DNA of 64,000 bases from Gari tellinella (GCA_922989275.2 OV277871.1:28592693-28656692), one strand, 5' to 3'. Shown: positions 1 through 11,672, counted from the stretch's first letter. Notes: generated from the sequence alone by a model not told the origin. Numbers and translations are program-made.

Positions 1-40
1 GAGGGCCTTCCCCACCCATTGGTCCACCGCCCCAGCCCAT
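1..40 (-). CDS. Gly/Met-rich protein, partial exon cut by window edge
   Basis: On the minus strand a pyrimidine-rich acceptor (ending TTGTTTCAG, the AG at 41-42) is followed by an open 40-base segment reading MGWGGGPMGGEGP. It begins in phase 0, matching the phase-0 donor of the exon ending at 1643, and continues the same Gly/Met/Pro composition. The exon runs off the left end, so the C-terminus is not in the window. I do not recognise the family; the composition resembles the low-complexity tails of nuclear RNA- or DNA-binding proteins, which is only a guess. Confidence 0.55.
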   Translation of the reverse strand, partial: MGWGGGPMGGEGP

Positions 41-44
41 CTGA

Positions 45-190
45 AACAACAACACAGATACACACAGGTGAACAATTACCTCAACACAGAGATAAACAAA
101 CACCTGAACACAGGTAAACAAACACCTCAACACAGATACACACAGGTAAACAAACAGCTCAACACAGGTAAACAAACACCTCAACATAAG
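45..190. repeat. AC-rich intronic minisatellite
   Basis: About five imperfect units of roughly 20-30 bases built on ACAGGTAAACAAACACCTCA lie immediately upstream (in minus-strand sense) of the 1-40 exon, inside the intron. Confidence 0.7.
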
Positions 191-1390
191 TAGAAATAAA
201 ACTGCTATTGTTAACATTTAATCTTTTTTTAAAGGCATCTGAACAAGTTTGACAATAACCTTACTAAGTGTGTTTGAGTTTGTCCCCAGTGTGTGTTTTT
301 GTCTCTTTTAAATTATTTACCATTTAGCTTGTTTTTAATCTTGAAGACAAATGGCTGCTTAAGGCCTTTGGCTACCGGAAGTCAGTCTTGCGGGCGAGCG
401 GATATGCGTCTGGACGACACAGACTGTTTTCGTACGTGTTTATACTAGAAAATTTATATAAAGGAAATGTTGATACGAATTAGTATAATCCTTCATAGCG
501 CAGTTAGTATAGTGGTTGACTAGCAATCAAAAGGTCATAGGTTCGAGACCCATCCGATCCAAATATTTTTTTTAGTGTCCGATTTATTGACTTGTCAATC
601 CATAATGCAGTAATCAAGAGACATGTTATGTTTAGTCTTCGTTGATTAGAACTAGTGATGTTTACGGTCCAAGTATATGTCCACTTACCTGTACGTTTTA
701 GTTTAATGACTTACAAGTCAATTAAATCGGTATACATGTAAACGATTTGATCGAACTATAAAGCCACACATTAAAGCTTATCAATACGCTAACCTTTTCA
801 AGATCGATATTGCCCATTATAATTATGTTAAAACAATATAATAATCCTTGTATGCAAGTCCATGAATAAATAATAATGCATTTTAATGACAAAGTTTTAA
901 TTCTAAGGTAGGTAACTGTATCTAAACAACAAATATCCCACATTTTAATAAGAAAATATATTATTACAACAAATCCTGACTGTAATATTTTCTAATTTTT
1001 TCAGACTGACTAGTTCATCAACCATATATTTGAATAAAATGAAAACAAATATACATTGAATGAGTCAGTTTTTTGTAATTCAATTTTTTAGCATTTTGCA
1101 AAATTTAAATAGCTGATAACATCTTTCTGAACACCTTTATTCAAAATGTTTTTAGCTTTTCTTGTAATGAATGTTGTGGACTACTTATTGGGTGAGAATT
1201 ATAGTCATTAGCTTTATTCATTTTTAAGAAAAATAAAATCATCAAAATTCTAGGTTTTTGTCAGAAAAAAGACCTTAAAGACAAACCACACGATAAATTT
1301 TGCCTATATTTACACACATTGTTTCTTAGGCTATTATCATTCTTCATGAAAAGTTTCATAACAATCGTATGAAAACTACGCGCATATGCG
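191..1390. other. intron, AT-rich, no gene seen
   Basis: Intron sequence of the minus-strand gene. Apart from a tRNA-like relic (489-560) I see no exon, long repeat or RNA gene; short open frames here lack coding character. Confidence 0.5.
489..560 (+). pseudogene. tRNA-like relic, anticodon-loop AGC
   Basis: A good B box (GGTTCGAGACC) and an A-box-like TAGCGCAGTTAGTAT are correctly spaced around a four-base-pair anticodon stem with loop CTAGCAA (anticodon AGC, Ala by position). The acceptor stem does not pair (TCCTTCA against CCGATCC), so this is a tRNA pseudogene or the head of a tRNA-derived SINE, not a working tRNA. Confidence 0.4.
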
Positions 1391-1391
1391 A

Positions 1392-1510
1392 AGTACCTTA
1401 AAGCATGTTGAAAGGGAAGCAGAATGTGCCTTACGGCTCATTCTGATTTACTTTCAGCCTGCTTTAAGTGACCATCTACTAGGATAGAGATAACATTCTT
1501 TATGGTTCAT
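1392..1510. repeat. degenerate B-family MITE fragment
   Basis: Contains the B-family palindromic core in decayed form: two inverted arms around AGCAGAATG and CTTTCAGCCTGCTTTAAG, with the family-specific downstream phrase about CATCTACTAGGATA. Confidence 0.55.
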
Positions 1511-1642
1511 ATTCATCCATTGTATTAGTATAATGTGTAATAAACTATCGACAGTATTTCAATAGTGAATCCAACTAACGATAGTCTATCGTGATAGTGT
1601 TTTCAACTATCTTGATAGCTACAACCAGATACTCTAACTCAC

Positions 1643-1968
1643 CCCTCCAAACATCATCATGTTGCCCATGTTTCCCATATTGCCCATGTTTCCCATATTG
1701 CCCATATTCATCATATCAGGCCCTGGTCCAGGGCCCATCATCGGTCCCATCATAGGGCCTATCCCTCCCATTGGGCCTCCAAAGAATCCTTGGCCGCCTC
1801 CTTGTAACATCATGTTCCCGCCTCCCATCCCGCCCCCACCACCACCCATATTGTCAGGTGGCATATTATGAGGCATTGTCATGCCGTCATCCATCTCTGT
1901 GGAGTTCTGTCGTTCTGAGGGTGGGATTTTCAAAAGTCTGGCAGCAAAGGCTCCCATACTACCATCAT
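1643..1968 (-). CDS. Gly/Met/Pro-rich protein, internal exon
   Basis: This exon has an acceptor at 1969-1970 (GCGTTTTAG) and a GTGAGT donor at 1637-1642. It completes an Asp codon split with the upstream exon, then reads DGSMGAFAARLLKIPPSERQ, a Ser/Thr/Asp-containing linker. About 70 residues of low complexity follow: runs of Gly, repeated GPMMGP and five tandem MGN triplets coded by a short tandem repeat (about 1659-1700). It is 326 bases (2 + 108 codons), ends in phase 0 and joins cleanly to the 1-40 exon. Reading past the donor meets a stop after three codons, supporting the splice. No catalytic motif or domain is visible. Low-complexity nuclear factors such as PNUTS- or SSBP-like proteins were considered but cannot be demonstrated. 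Confidence 0.7.
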
Positions 1969-2036
1969 CTAAAACGCAGTAAAAATGTCATTTACCAATT
2001 CAACCCAGAAACTTCCAATTTACAATTTACTTTTAA

Positions 2037-2226
2037 CAGGGCTTCAGATTTGGGGAGTTTTAAAAAAAAAAATCTTTATTTCTACACTAAACCCTACGGT
2101 GTCACTACTTATTAGAATTGTCTCGAAGAGACGATTCTAATGAGTAGTAACACCATAGGATTTGGTTCTGAAATAAGTGAGAAATGTTGGATTTGTTCAG
2201 TTTACTCCCTCTTATCTGGAGTCCTG
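2037..2226. mobile_element. A-family hAT-like MITE
   Basis: Near-palindromic element of 190 bp with CAGGGCTTCAGAT / ATCTGGAGTCCTG ends. Its core repeats ATTCTAATGAGTAGTAACAC as inverted arms around GTCTCGAAGAGAC. Confidence 0.8.
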
Positions 2227-2640
2227 TTTTAAGTCTAGTCCATTTTGGATTATTTAAGGGTGTAGAGTACAGTATGTTGCAAAATGACAAACAGTGCAGA
2301 CCCTTATCAGACAGCTCCTGTAGATCTCTGATAAGAGTCTACACTGTTTTCATAGAACAAATCAAACCGGTACTCCAGGGCTCCAGATAAGAGGGGGGTA
2401 AAATGAACAAATCTATCACTTTCTCCCTTATTTTATCACCAAATCCTATGGTGTTACTACTCATTAGAATCGTCTCGAGGAGACGATTCTAATGAGTAGT
2501 GACACCATAGGGTTTAATTGAGAAATAAAGATTTTAGTTTTTGAAATACTCCCCTTATCTGGAGCCCTGGGTACTCTTTTATAGGTACTGTATATTAACT
2601 TTTAATACAATTTGAGTATATAGTATATGTTGCAAGGGTT
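2227..2640. mobile_element. H-family hairpin element split by an A-family MITE
   Basis: H-type sequence (AAACAGTGCAGACCCTTATC paired with GATAAGAGTCTACACTGTTT at 2292-2350) is interrupted after GGTACTC by the A element at 2376-2569 and resumes with GGTACTC. The H copy is therefore older than that A insertion. Confidence 0.65.
2376..2569. mobile_element. A-family hAT-like MITE with target duplication
   Basis: 194-bp copy bounded by CAGGGCTCCAGATAAG and CTTATCTGGAGCCCTG, with GGTACTC repeated on both sides as the target-site duplication. Full inverted core present. Confidence 0.85.
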
Positions 2641-2830
2641 GAATATGTTAATCAAAATAATTCATGCTTAAAATAAGCCATTTGTCATTTTATCATGTCT
2701 TCATCATTCAATAGTTTTATATTAAAAGTATACTTTAGTCTTTACATAAATTATTTACAATGTACATTAATTTGAAAGCTGGTTGCTGCTTATTTTTAAT
2801 AAATCAAATTCTACTTTTCAATAATCTTAC

Positions 2831-2923
2831 CTTTCTTTGAATTTCCTTCAACTGGCATTGGCGGTTTTCCTTTGCTAGAATTAAACGACAAAGGCTGGTT
2901 GTTCATCTGGGGATCTATGTAGC
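2831..2923 (-). CDS. Gly/Met/Pro-rich protein, upstream exon
   Basis: Ninety-three bases on the minus strand lie between an acceptor (AG at 2924-2925) and a GTAAG donor (2826-2830). They are open in one frame and read GYIDPQMNNQPLSFNSSKGK then PPMPVEGNSKK. The phases (two leading bases, one trailing base) match the exon at 1643-1968 exactly, so the join makes Asp-Asp-Gly-Ser. The peptide is polar and probably disordered. The acceptor is unusual because an A-family hAT-like MITE (2937-3137) begins only 13 bases upstream of the splice site, so the branch-point region now lies in transposon sequence. Confidence 0.65.
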
Positions 2924-2936
2924 CTGAAGATATAAA

Positions 2937-3137
2937 CAGGGCTCCAGATAAAGGGAGTATTTCAAAAACTAAAATCTTTATTTCTCAATCAAACCCTAGA
3001 TTGTCACTACTCATAATGACATTAGAATCCTCTCTTCAAGACGATTCTAATGAGTAGTAACACCATAGGATTTGGTGGTAATATGAGTGAGAAAGTGATG
3101 GATTTGTTCAATTTACCTCCTCTTATCTGGAGCCCTG
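2937..3137. mobile_element. A-family hAT-like MITE abutting a splice acceptor
   Basis: Ends CAGGGCTCCAGATAAAG and CTTATCTGGAGCCCTG; TATAAACAG appears at both flanks. Its left end is 13 bases from the first base of the minus-strand exon 2831-2923. Confidence 0.85.
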
Positions 3138-3334
3138 TATAAACAGTTTGAGATACAGTTTAGTGCTTCTGTAATATCTCTCAGTCTGTTGTTGTTGTTG
3201 TTGTTGAAATAGGCTTTCAGTATTTCATTCATATTTCAAATCCAGGAGACAAGTTGCCAGATCAACACCTCATTTATATCTAAATATGAGATACTGATTC
3301 TGTCATTATCTCACGTTAGTTACACGCTCAACAC

Positions 3335-3681
3335 CAGGGCTATTTTACATTCTATAATAGAGGCCGACTTTCGGTGACTTCCCAATTGCAAAAAGCCTCC
3401 CTCTTTTTTCCCAATTTTTGGTGAAGAATTTCCCAAAAATGATATAAAAAAAAAATCAATTTTGTTCTATTCAATTACCAGTCCCTCCTTAGTGTTAAAT
3501 AGTTCTATTTCTGGTTTTAAATTGATGAAACTTTCTATTTCCTGTAAGTAAGTGGACTTCCATTCAGTTTTTATGTATTTTGGAAGTTAGTCTACTTTTC
3601 CCAATTTGGTCGAAAATCACGCTTGATTTTCCCAAATGGAAAGGCTAAGACCCCTTCCCAATTTTTGGAAAAAAGGCCCTG
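3335..3681. mobile_element. K-family hAT-like MITE
   Basis: CAGGGC / GGCCCTG ends with inverted internal blocks (CCCAATTGCAAAAAG, CCCAATTTTTGG). AACAC at both flanks is a possible remnant of the target duplication. A second copy in opposite orientation lies at 15027-15356. Confidence 0.7.
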
Positions 3682-3970
3682 AACACTCGTCTAACATTGA
3701 CAAATGGTTTGTTGCGCGCCAGTGGCACGTAAGCACACGCTAATGGTTTTCAGGGGTATCTTACTGGGTCGCTGTTACTCCCTTCTTGTGTGTTAGACAC
3801 ACGCTAGTCGTGCGTTAGCAGGTCGTTAGGCACACCTTAATCACATGCCAGATGTGTCATTCTCATTCTAGATCGCTAAAAAATTAAACGATTGAAACAT
3901 TCAGAGAACGTTGACCTGACTTGACCAGCTCGTTATGGTGTGACAGGCCTTTTAAAGGCAAAACAATTAC

Positions 3971-4006
3971 CTGATTCAAGGCTATGGCTCATCATCATCA
4001 TGTATG
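3971..4006 (-). CDS. possible further 5' exon of the Gly/Met-rich gene
   Basis: A 36-base minus-strand segment lies between an AG (4007-4008) and a GTAATT donor (3965-3970). It is open in one frame only, reading YMMMMSHSLES, and leaves one base that fits the phase of the next exon. The polypyrimidine tract is mediocre and the segment is very short, so this is a weak candidate. No further upstream exon could be identified, so the N-terminus of this gene is unknown. Confidence 0.3.
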
Positions 4007-4156
4007 CTAGATAATGTAATGCACTTCAGCTGAAAATAGAGGATATTACATGAGTGCTCATTATTTATTAATTTTTAATAAACAAGTTGACTAAAATAAT
4101 ATGATGCAAGCCTTTATTAAAATGTTATTTATTACGAGTTTATTAAAATGATAAAC

Positions 4157-4945
4157 AAGAGCCCCATGGGGCATAATTCGCTCACCTGAGAATAGCTGAA
4201 AAAATGGAGATATTGATTAATGTCCAGGACTGACCTAGATATGCAACAGACCGGAACAATATGAACAAAATATGTAAAGTATATTTAAAAGTGTCACCAT
4301 ACAGAATATAAAAGCTCTGGCCATATTAGAGTCAGAGAAGAAGACGTTTGAAAGCTCTGGCCCTTGTAGTTTCAGACAAGAAGATTTTTTAAGTTTTCAT
4401 TGAAAAAATCTATTTTTAGCTCCTGTGACCTAGTTATGCAACAGACCAGAACCATTTGAACAATTTTGGTAAAGGACATCTAGAAGTGTCACCATGCCAA
4501 ATATCAAAGCTCTGGCAACATTGGTTTCAGAGAAGAAGACGTTTGAAAATTTCACTATATAACTCTATGTAAAACTGTGACCCTCGGGGCGAGGCCAATT
4601 TTGACCCCAGGGGCATAATTTGAACAAACTTGATAGAGGACCTGTAGATGATGCTATGTGCCAAATAGCTAAGCTCTGGCCCTTGCAGTTTTTGACAAGA
4701 AGTTTTTCTAAGATTTCCTTATTTTTTCACTTTGGTTGCCATGGCAACCAGAGTTCTGCATTGTTTTTAATTCTTTGAACAAATTTGAAAGAGCTTGACC
4801 CAAGGGACATCTGTAAAGTTTGGTTGAATTCTGTCAAGCGGTATAGGAGGAGATGTCATTTGAAGCAATTGTTAACGACGACGCACGACGGACAAAGGGC
4901 CATCCCAATAGCTCACCTTGAGTCTTTGGCTCAGGTGAGCAAAAA
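4157..4945. repeat. dispersed repeat bounded by GAGCCCCATGGGGC and GGCTCAGGTGAGC
   Basis: A roughly 790-bp repeat beginning GAGCCCCATGGGGCATAATT and ending AGCTCACCTTGAG..GGCTCAGGTGAGC. It contains several diverged internal units of roughly 130-160 bp built on ATGCAACAGACC, AAAGCTCTGGC and GAGAAGAAGACGTTTGAAA. I know this class as common in bivalve DNA; its transposition mechanism cannot be read here. Confidence 0.6.
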
Positions 4946-5293
4946 AAAAGCACATGTATGTGAATTTCTATTTATCACATAACAAGTTTAAGCACCTATT
5001 AAATTGATTGAAGCAGTAGTTTGTAGACCCCCAGCTGATTTATATAGATTTTCTGCCAAAACACTGCATTGTTTACGTTAACGTCGTCGCAAATGACGTC
5101 ATTTGGTGTCCCACTACATGTAGCCCTTGTGGACGAACAGGTTGGGCTGGTGACCGAAAAACGATGTTCCACTAGTGGATAACGATATTTTCATAATGGC
5201 TTTATGTCACTCCCAGACCGCAAGTTATGTGATAATATAAAATAAATCCTATTATATCAAAGCAGTCATTTTCTATAACAGATGATAAACACA

Positions 5294-5486
5294 CAGGGTT
5301 CCAGATAAGAGGGGGTAAACTGAACAAATCCAACATTTTCTCACTTATTTCAGTACAAAATCCTATGGTGTTACTACTCATTAGAATTGTCTCGAAGAGA
5401 CGATTCTAATGAGTAGTAACACCATAGGATTTAATTCAGAAATAAAAATTTTAGTTTTTGAAATACTCCCCTTATCTGGAGCTCTG
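5294..5486. mobile_element. A-family hAT-like MITE
   Basis: Complete 193-bp copy, CAGGGTTCCAGATAAG to CTTATCTGGAGCTCTG, with nearly perfect inverted core around GTCTCGAAGAGAC. Confidence 0.8.
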
Positions 5487-5808
5487 ACACGCTTGCATGA
5501 GTGGCTATAAGAGATAGGCTATTTCTGCATTGTTTTTCCCAAACAAAGAGAGCTGAGTGAACTCTTGGTAGGAAACAAAATGTCAGTAATTTGCTTGCCT
5601 CTGATAAGAATTTCTTTGCAACCTCTGCAATTGTGTTTTAGAAAAGTTCCTTTATGCCATTAGTTGAAGAAGAGCAATGGATTAATGTTAACAAGAGTTT
5701 GCTTTATAAATGAACAAAATTTATTAAATTCACTTAGACATGTTTTTTTATGGCTGTGATAATGCTTTTAGTTAAAATTCTTTAATTGATTGCTATACAT
5801 TGTATATA

Positions 5809-6808
5809 CGAGGGTTGTTATTTAAGTTCGTAGCCCTTTGTCGTTATTTTTTCTACATCATCAATTATGTGGTATCTAATGGTATATTATTGATATATAA
5901 TGTCTTCTTGTTCCGAAGATACTTTATTTTTTCAAAATAATTATTTGCAAGTGGTAATAATATGTCTCCATAGCAACCGATGAAACGCTGCCCGGGGCAC
6001 ACCATTTTTAATTTTGTTTCGTCTTAAAAGCATTCCCATAAGTTTGCCATTTTACGTCAAAATTCAGTGCAAAAGCGTATGACACAAAAACGACGTTATG
6101 AGGTAATGTCTTTGAAATTTGAAACTAATATATTGTTGCATATTGTTTCGACAAGTAAGTAAGTGAGTTTAATCTATCGCCGTAAGCATTTTGTTTAATG
6201 AAAATGACGTCAACAGGTGACGTCGAAACAAGAGTGTTGATAAAAATGAGGGAAATCACCTACAGAGACTTTGAATACGATTCGGAAAAATTATATGAAG
6301 TTAACTTTTTATCTGGCACTTGTTTTCAAATGACATGGGTGGTTTAAATAAGGACAAACATCAATTAAAGATAACGAACTATGCAGGCATTTTTGAACTG
6401 TAAGGCAAACATTCATTAACTTTTACTTAGTGAACGAATTAGTGAACAGATCAAAATATATTATGTCAACCTTAAATGAACAGGGATATACAGATACATA
6501 TGACAAATGGGTATAGCACTATGCGAAATGTATCCAAACTCGCTGGAAGTTACCTTGAAAAATAATGAACTTTTAAGTTGTTGTAAATAACACTTGACGT
6601 CATATTGATGTCGCTTAATGCTCCACCGTGCCCCGGGTTTGCTTAGGTGCCTTTATTTAAATTCCTGTAACTTTACCATAGCTTTATGTACTGATACAAA
6701 ATCATGTGTTAGTTAAGAACAACTTTTCAAGTGGTACTTGTCTTATTTTTCAGCTACGATAACTAAAGCTTTTGTGAAAAAGTCTTCGAACTTAAATAAC
6801 AACCCTGG
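5809..6808. mobile_element. mariner-like non-autonomous element, 1.0 kb
   Basis: Terminal inverted repeats CGAGGGTTGTTATTTAAGTT and its complement (AACTTAAATAACAACCCTGG) are flanked by TA on both sides, the Tc1/mariner target. No open frame resembling a transposase remains between them. Confidence 0.75.
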
Positions 6809-6889
6809 TATTGAAGGGATGGGGACAGTTAATCTGTTAATATATTATTGCTTAAGGGTTTGATCTTCCATCAAAAACTGTATAGTGTA

Positions 6890-7088
6890 CAGTAAAACCT
6901 CTCTATAACTAAATTGTGTTAATTTTTAGGTGTTTACAACAGGTGACTGCTTAAAGCAAGGTGATAGTAAAACAGAAAGCTCCTTTAGGAGCTTTCTGTT
7001 TTATTATCGCCTTGCTTTAAGGTTTTACCAGTCATTATACAATAAATTAGCCTCGTTTTAGTGGTCACAATATAGAGAGGTTTTACTG
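6890..7088. mobile_element. D-family TA-target MITE
   Basis: 199-bp element with CAGTAAAACCTCTCTATA ends and matching inverted right end GAGAGGTTTTACTG, flanked by TA. The central palindrome pairs ACAGAAAGCTCC with GGAGCTTTCTGT. Confidence 0.8.
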
Positions 7089-7089
7089 T

Positions 7090-8057
7090 AAATGTTTTAA
7101 ATAGTTTCTATATTAATAATATAAGTCAAGGGAGGAAGTTCATGCATAATTTAGTTTCAGATTTTGTACGAGTTGCCGTTCTTTCAGTCTACGACCATCA
7201 TTTTTATGATAAAACTTTTTATAAATTTGTATTTCATTTTTGTATAGTTCTTTTTCATTAAGTTCACTTATGCCGTCATAAGGAACTATGTAAAAGTGAA
7301 ATAGTTATACATGTATTTAAAGTGTTAGTTTAAACATATTTTATTACTCATATATACATGTAATACTAGCAGCCCCAGCATCACTGATAATCCTTATCAG
7401 TTATCGGCGAAATTTGTTGATTTCATAGGGTGGTGTAGAAAAAATTGCCATAAAACCAATAACAGTAGATCAATTTTCAAACTGTAAAAACCATTAAAGA
7501 GCTATGTTTTTCTTCTTTCATTTGGTATAAATTTCATAATCATTAATAAACTAATACAGTTGACATATTTACAAAACGTGTAACACCACAAAGTATGAAT
7601 ATAAGTAAATGGGTTGGGCCACAAGCTTAAAGTGTTTATTATTATAACTGGTGGCTGTTTGAATATTTGATGCGGGACATAAGTACTGCTGAGAGTAGTC
7701 CAAATAATCAGGACGCATGATAAATCTAGCAACCAAAATCACTTGCTCAAAATCAAAAAACTCAAAAATGGCTTTTCCACTCAGAAATAGAACTAAAATC
7801 TCCAAAAAACTAAAAGATAATAATATTCATTATTTGCCGAATAGAATATTCTAAATTACCTGTTTTCTGCATTAAATCCAATTTTCATACCTCTAATAGG
7901 CTCTATCGAAAAATCTGGTAAACGAAGCTACCATTTTGTGTACATGTGCGTGGTCTACAAAAAGTTACAGAATAACACGCAATGTACTATGTAGGTACTA
8001 GCCTTAGCCCTAGTGTATTTAGTGTACTTTTTCTTACTACAGAAGCAATTTCAGACA
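7090..8057. other. AT-rich intergenic DNA, nothing recognised
   Basis: No exon, RNA gene or clear repeat boundary seen; open frames are short and lack splice signals in sensible phase. Confidence 0.4.
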
Positions 8058-9458
8058 CGGGTGAAAATTAAGGCTTTTATGGAACTTAAACTAACAGTAG
8101 GTAACCATTCAACACGATAAAAAACACGATAGCCCGCTTTCGGCGTATTGGTGTAGTTGAATTATCGATCGATTAAGCGTTATCGCGCATACAGGTAATC
8201 AACAGATTTGAGTATAAGTTTCTTCTCCCTCTGTATTTACTCCATCAGTGTTGTAGATAAGGTTTTGCATTAATTGGGTATTTACTCCCTCTATTTTCTT
8301 TGAGTATCCAAAAAACCGTTACTCCATCAATTTGATATGAATTGCTTTTTTACTCTATTTTTTTCTCTCCATTTAATACAAAACACAAGCTGAATGTTTG
8401 ATGTATTGTACTGTACCCTCGTTTGCCCACACTCAATAATTTCAGTTTCGATCTCATTTCAACACAAATGCAACAGCTCATGTTTGTGTAGGATTCATTA
8501 ATTTTCAGCCACGGAATCTTTAAAAGCTATTCCAGGATTCCTTTACCGTAACTTTGCTAACTTTAGCACTGTCGTAACAACCTCTTTTTTGGCTGTTACA
8601 CGCATCATTCAAAATTTCATTCACGACACCGTTACAAATTATTTCTGGTTCGCTCGCGGAAAGCTGACCGTAATTGAATAATGTGTTTTTTTTGTTGCGC
8701 GGTTCGCTTTTTCCGTCCGCGCGATGCCATTTTGACAGAAGAAATTCTGGCAGACGATGTGACTGGTTTACTACTTAAACGAGGATAACGAAAAGCGGCG
8801 CTGCATAAATCCTATAGGCTATTACTTGGAAATAATTAACCAGTCTAACCGGTGTATCTGTAAAATATTCACCCGGTGTCGTAGTAAACATCCCGTCATT
8901 ACACTTGAGAAATGCGACTAATTGCGTACGATACGCGCCTGCTTGAATTCTTTTGCGTAAACCCTTTCAATAATTGATTTTCAGTACGCATGGATTTGAA
9001 AGTAATTGCTTTTCTACTGTATTTAATTGCGTATTTACGCAAATACGCGCCTTATCTACAACCCTGCTCCATGCTATCACAGTATCAGGAATTGAGCAAG
9101 TGAATTTGGACGCTAGATTCATCATGCATCCTCATTATTTGGACTACAACAATGTAGCTGAGGACAGCCCTCTTCACAGCATCAGGCAATGACATCGTTT
9201 CAATTGACTGACACTGGAGCTTCTGTTTACAATTTTGATTAAATCATGGAGGAAGTATAACCTGGAGAAGAATCATATACACAAATCTGCATTTTCCCGA
9301 AAATGTTGTCGTCCAATACCTGTATGCGCGATAACGCTTAATCGATCGATAATTCAACTGCACCGGTACGCCGATAGCGGGCTATCGCGTTTTTTATCGT
9401 GTTGAATGGTTACCTACTGTTAGTTTAAGTTACATAAAATCCTTAATTTTTACCCGAT
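8058..9458. mobile_element. long-TIR foldback element
   Basis: Arms of about 140 bp (8058-8199 and 9317-9458) are inverted repeats containing AATTATCGATCGATTAAGCG and GATAGCCCGC. The space between holds a younger nested J-family element (8246-9066). The right arm runs into a 207-bp tandem series. Confidence 0.75.
8246..9066. mobile_element. J-family hAT-like element, nested
   Basis: Ends CAGTGTTGTAGATAAGG and CCTTATCTACAACCCTG; CTCCAT flanks both sides. It interrupts the interior of the 8058-9458 foldback element. No transposase frame seen. Confidence 0.65.
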
Positions 9459-9874
9459 TTTCATTATAATGATCTTAAAAGAAGGCTAAGATATTTATCT
9501 TTCACTTGTGAAAATAACATAATCTAATTTTTACATTGATCATTTTTATGGCGAGTTAAAGAGCGGTTACCAAATGAATTTGCCGATAAAAGGGAGCAAG
9601 CGCTCGCGCAAAAATATATCACGCCCTGTTACAAAACCTTTCATAAAATCCTCAATTTTCGGCCGATTTCCATAACAATGGTCTTAAAGGACAGCTAAGA
9701 TATTTTTCTTTCAGTTGTAGAAAATGCCAGTGTTTATTTTTGAAATCAACAAATTTTATGGCGAGTTAAAGAGCGATTGCCAAATGAAATAGTCGATAAA
9801 CGAGAGCAGGCGATCGCGAAATAAATACAACGTCCCGTTTCAAAAACTTGAATTTAATCCATAATTTTTGTCCG

Positions 9875-9908
<34 letters not shown>

Positions 9909-9975
9909 AAAGGTCTTGATATAAAGCCGTGACACTTATCTTTCGGTTGTAAAAATACCAGGGGTTTTCTTGAAG
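9436..9975. repeat. about 207-bp tandem repeat, 2.6 copies
   Basis: Units share TTTTATGGCGAGTTAAAGAG, GCAAGCGCTCGCG and a CCGATTTYCAT phrase. The third unit is interrupted by a (TA)n tract at about 9877-9902 and is truncated. Confidence 0.7.
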
Positions 9976-10609
9976 CGAAAAAAGTAATGATGACCTACAA
10001 AGGTAATAGACGTTTATTTAAGAATAAAATCATCAAGAAATTGTGGTTAAATAATGAACTAGGGCTATTCATCTGTAAACTACATGTCTACCCTATTACA
10101 CATCACAAAGGAATGTGACACATTACGTAACCGTACACAATTAGCAGGCCAATAATAAGCGTCATAAGACTCCCCCAGCATGAAGTCCATGCTTCTTGAA
10201 CATGCCGATTATCTATGAAGTGCTTGTTAGGGAACTGGACACCAGGGGGTTTCCTCTTTAATAAAAAAGATCAATGCTACCCGTGCGTGTAACTTGAACA
10301 TGTGTTTTTGACTTCTGTAACCGCATGATTTTTATATATTATACAAATCACAAAAAATAAAGATAATAGAATTGAATTGAAAAAAAGAAAAAGAAAAAAA
10401 AGACCAACATCAATGCACCTGGTTTGGTTGATGACTGGATTAACCCTCTCATTACTGAATACCAGTAACATGATGACTATTGCAATTGCAAACAGTTGTA
10501 ATCCAGACCAGGCTGCAAAAATGTCGGATTCATAGAGTATGTCTCTTGAAATATAGTTTACCCCTTTTTCAAATTAAGCTCTTTATGACACATTTTATCT
10601 TTTCTCCGC

Positions 10610-10770
10610 ATGAGGATCATCAGAGAGAGAGACAGACAGACAGACATTCATACAGAAGGATGGAGACAGAAAAGAAGAAGCGAGAGACTGACAGACAGAG
10701 ATAAGAGAAAAACAGACAGACAGAGAGACAGACAAGAGGCAAACAGACAGTGGCAGAGAAATATAGACAC
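10610..10770. repeat. (AGAC)n-type purine-rich simple repeat
   Basis: Imperfect AGAC/AGAG tract immediately preceding the satellite array. The open frames through it on both strands are artefacts of the repeat. Confidence 0.85.
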
Positions 10771-10786
10771 ACACAAGCTTCGTAGG

Positions 10787-11672
10787 TAAACGAAAAAATA
10801 CGTTTTTCTCTCATTTTCAAAACCTCACTTTACTAACAATTTATAAGCTATCGCCTCAAATTTTGTACTACGCGTAAGATCATGGTCTAATAAAACATCT
10901 GTATTAAAATTTATAACGAAAAGATGACATTAAAAGCATTTCTATTAACACCAAACTTCGAAGGTAAACGAAAAAATACGTTTTTCTCTCATTTTCAAAA
11001 CCTCACTTAACTAACAATTTATAAGCTATCGCCTCAAATTTTGTACTACGCGTAAGATCATTGTCTAATAAAACATCTGTATTAAAATTTATAATGAAAA
11101 TATGACATTAAAAGCATTTCTATTAAACATTTAACTTCGTAGGTAAACGAAAAAATACGTTTTTCTCTCATTTTCAAAACGTCACTAAACTAACAATTTA
11201 TAAGCTATTGCCTCAAATTTTGTACTACGCGTAAGATCATTGTCTAATAAAACATCTGTATTAAAATTTATAATGAAAATATGACATTAAAAGCATTTCT
11301 ATTAAACATTTAACTTCGTAGGTAAACGAAAAAATACGTTTTTCTCTCATTTTCAAAACCTCACTAAACTAACAATTTATAAGCTATCGTCTCAAATTTT
11401 GTACTACGCGTAAGATTATTGTCTAATAAAACATCTGTATTAAAATTTATAACGAAAAGATGACATTAAAAGCATTTCTATTAAACATTTAACTTCGTAG
11501 GTAAACGAAAAAATACGTTTTTCTCTCATTTTCAAAACCTCACTAAACTAACAATTTATAAGCTATCGCCTCAAATTTTGTACTACGCGTAAGATTATTG
11601 TCTAATAAAACATCTGTATTAAAATTTATAACGAAAAGATGACATTAAAAGCATTTCTATTAACACCTAACT
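10787..11672. repeat. 179-bp satellite, five tandem copies
   Basis: Five near-identical units of about 179 bp; ACGTTTTTCTCTCATTTTCA recurs at about 10800, 10978, 11157, 11336 and 11514. Units contain TACTACGCGTAAGAT and GACATTAAAAGCATTTC. Differences between units are few point changes, indicating recent amplification or homogenisation. Confidence 0.95.

Noticed and set aside
1659..1871. Proline-rich plus-strand frame opposite the Gly/Met exon
   Set aside because: It is the complement of Gly-rich codons; the minus-strand frame has matching splice sites and phases.
10620..10820. Cys/Leu-rich open frames over the AGAC tract
   Set aside because: Produced by a simple repeat that has no stops in several frames.
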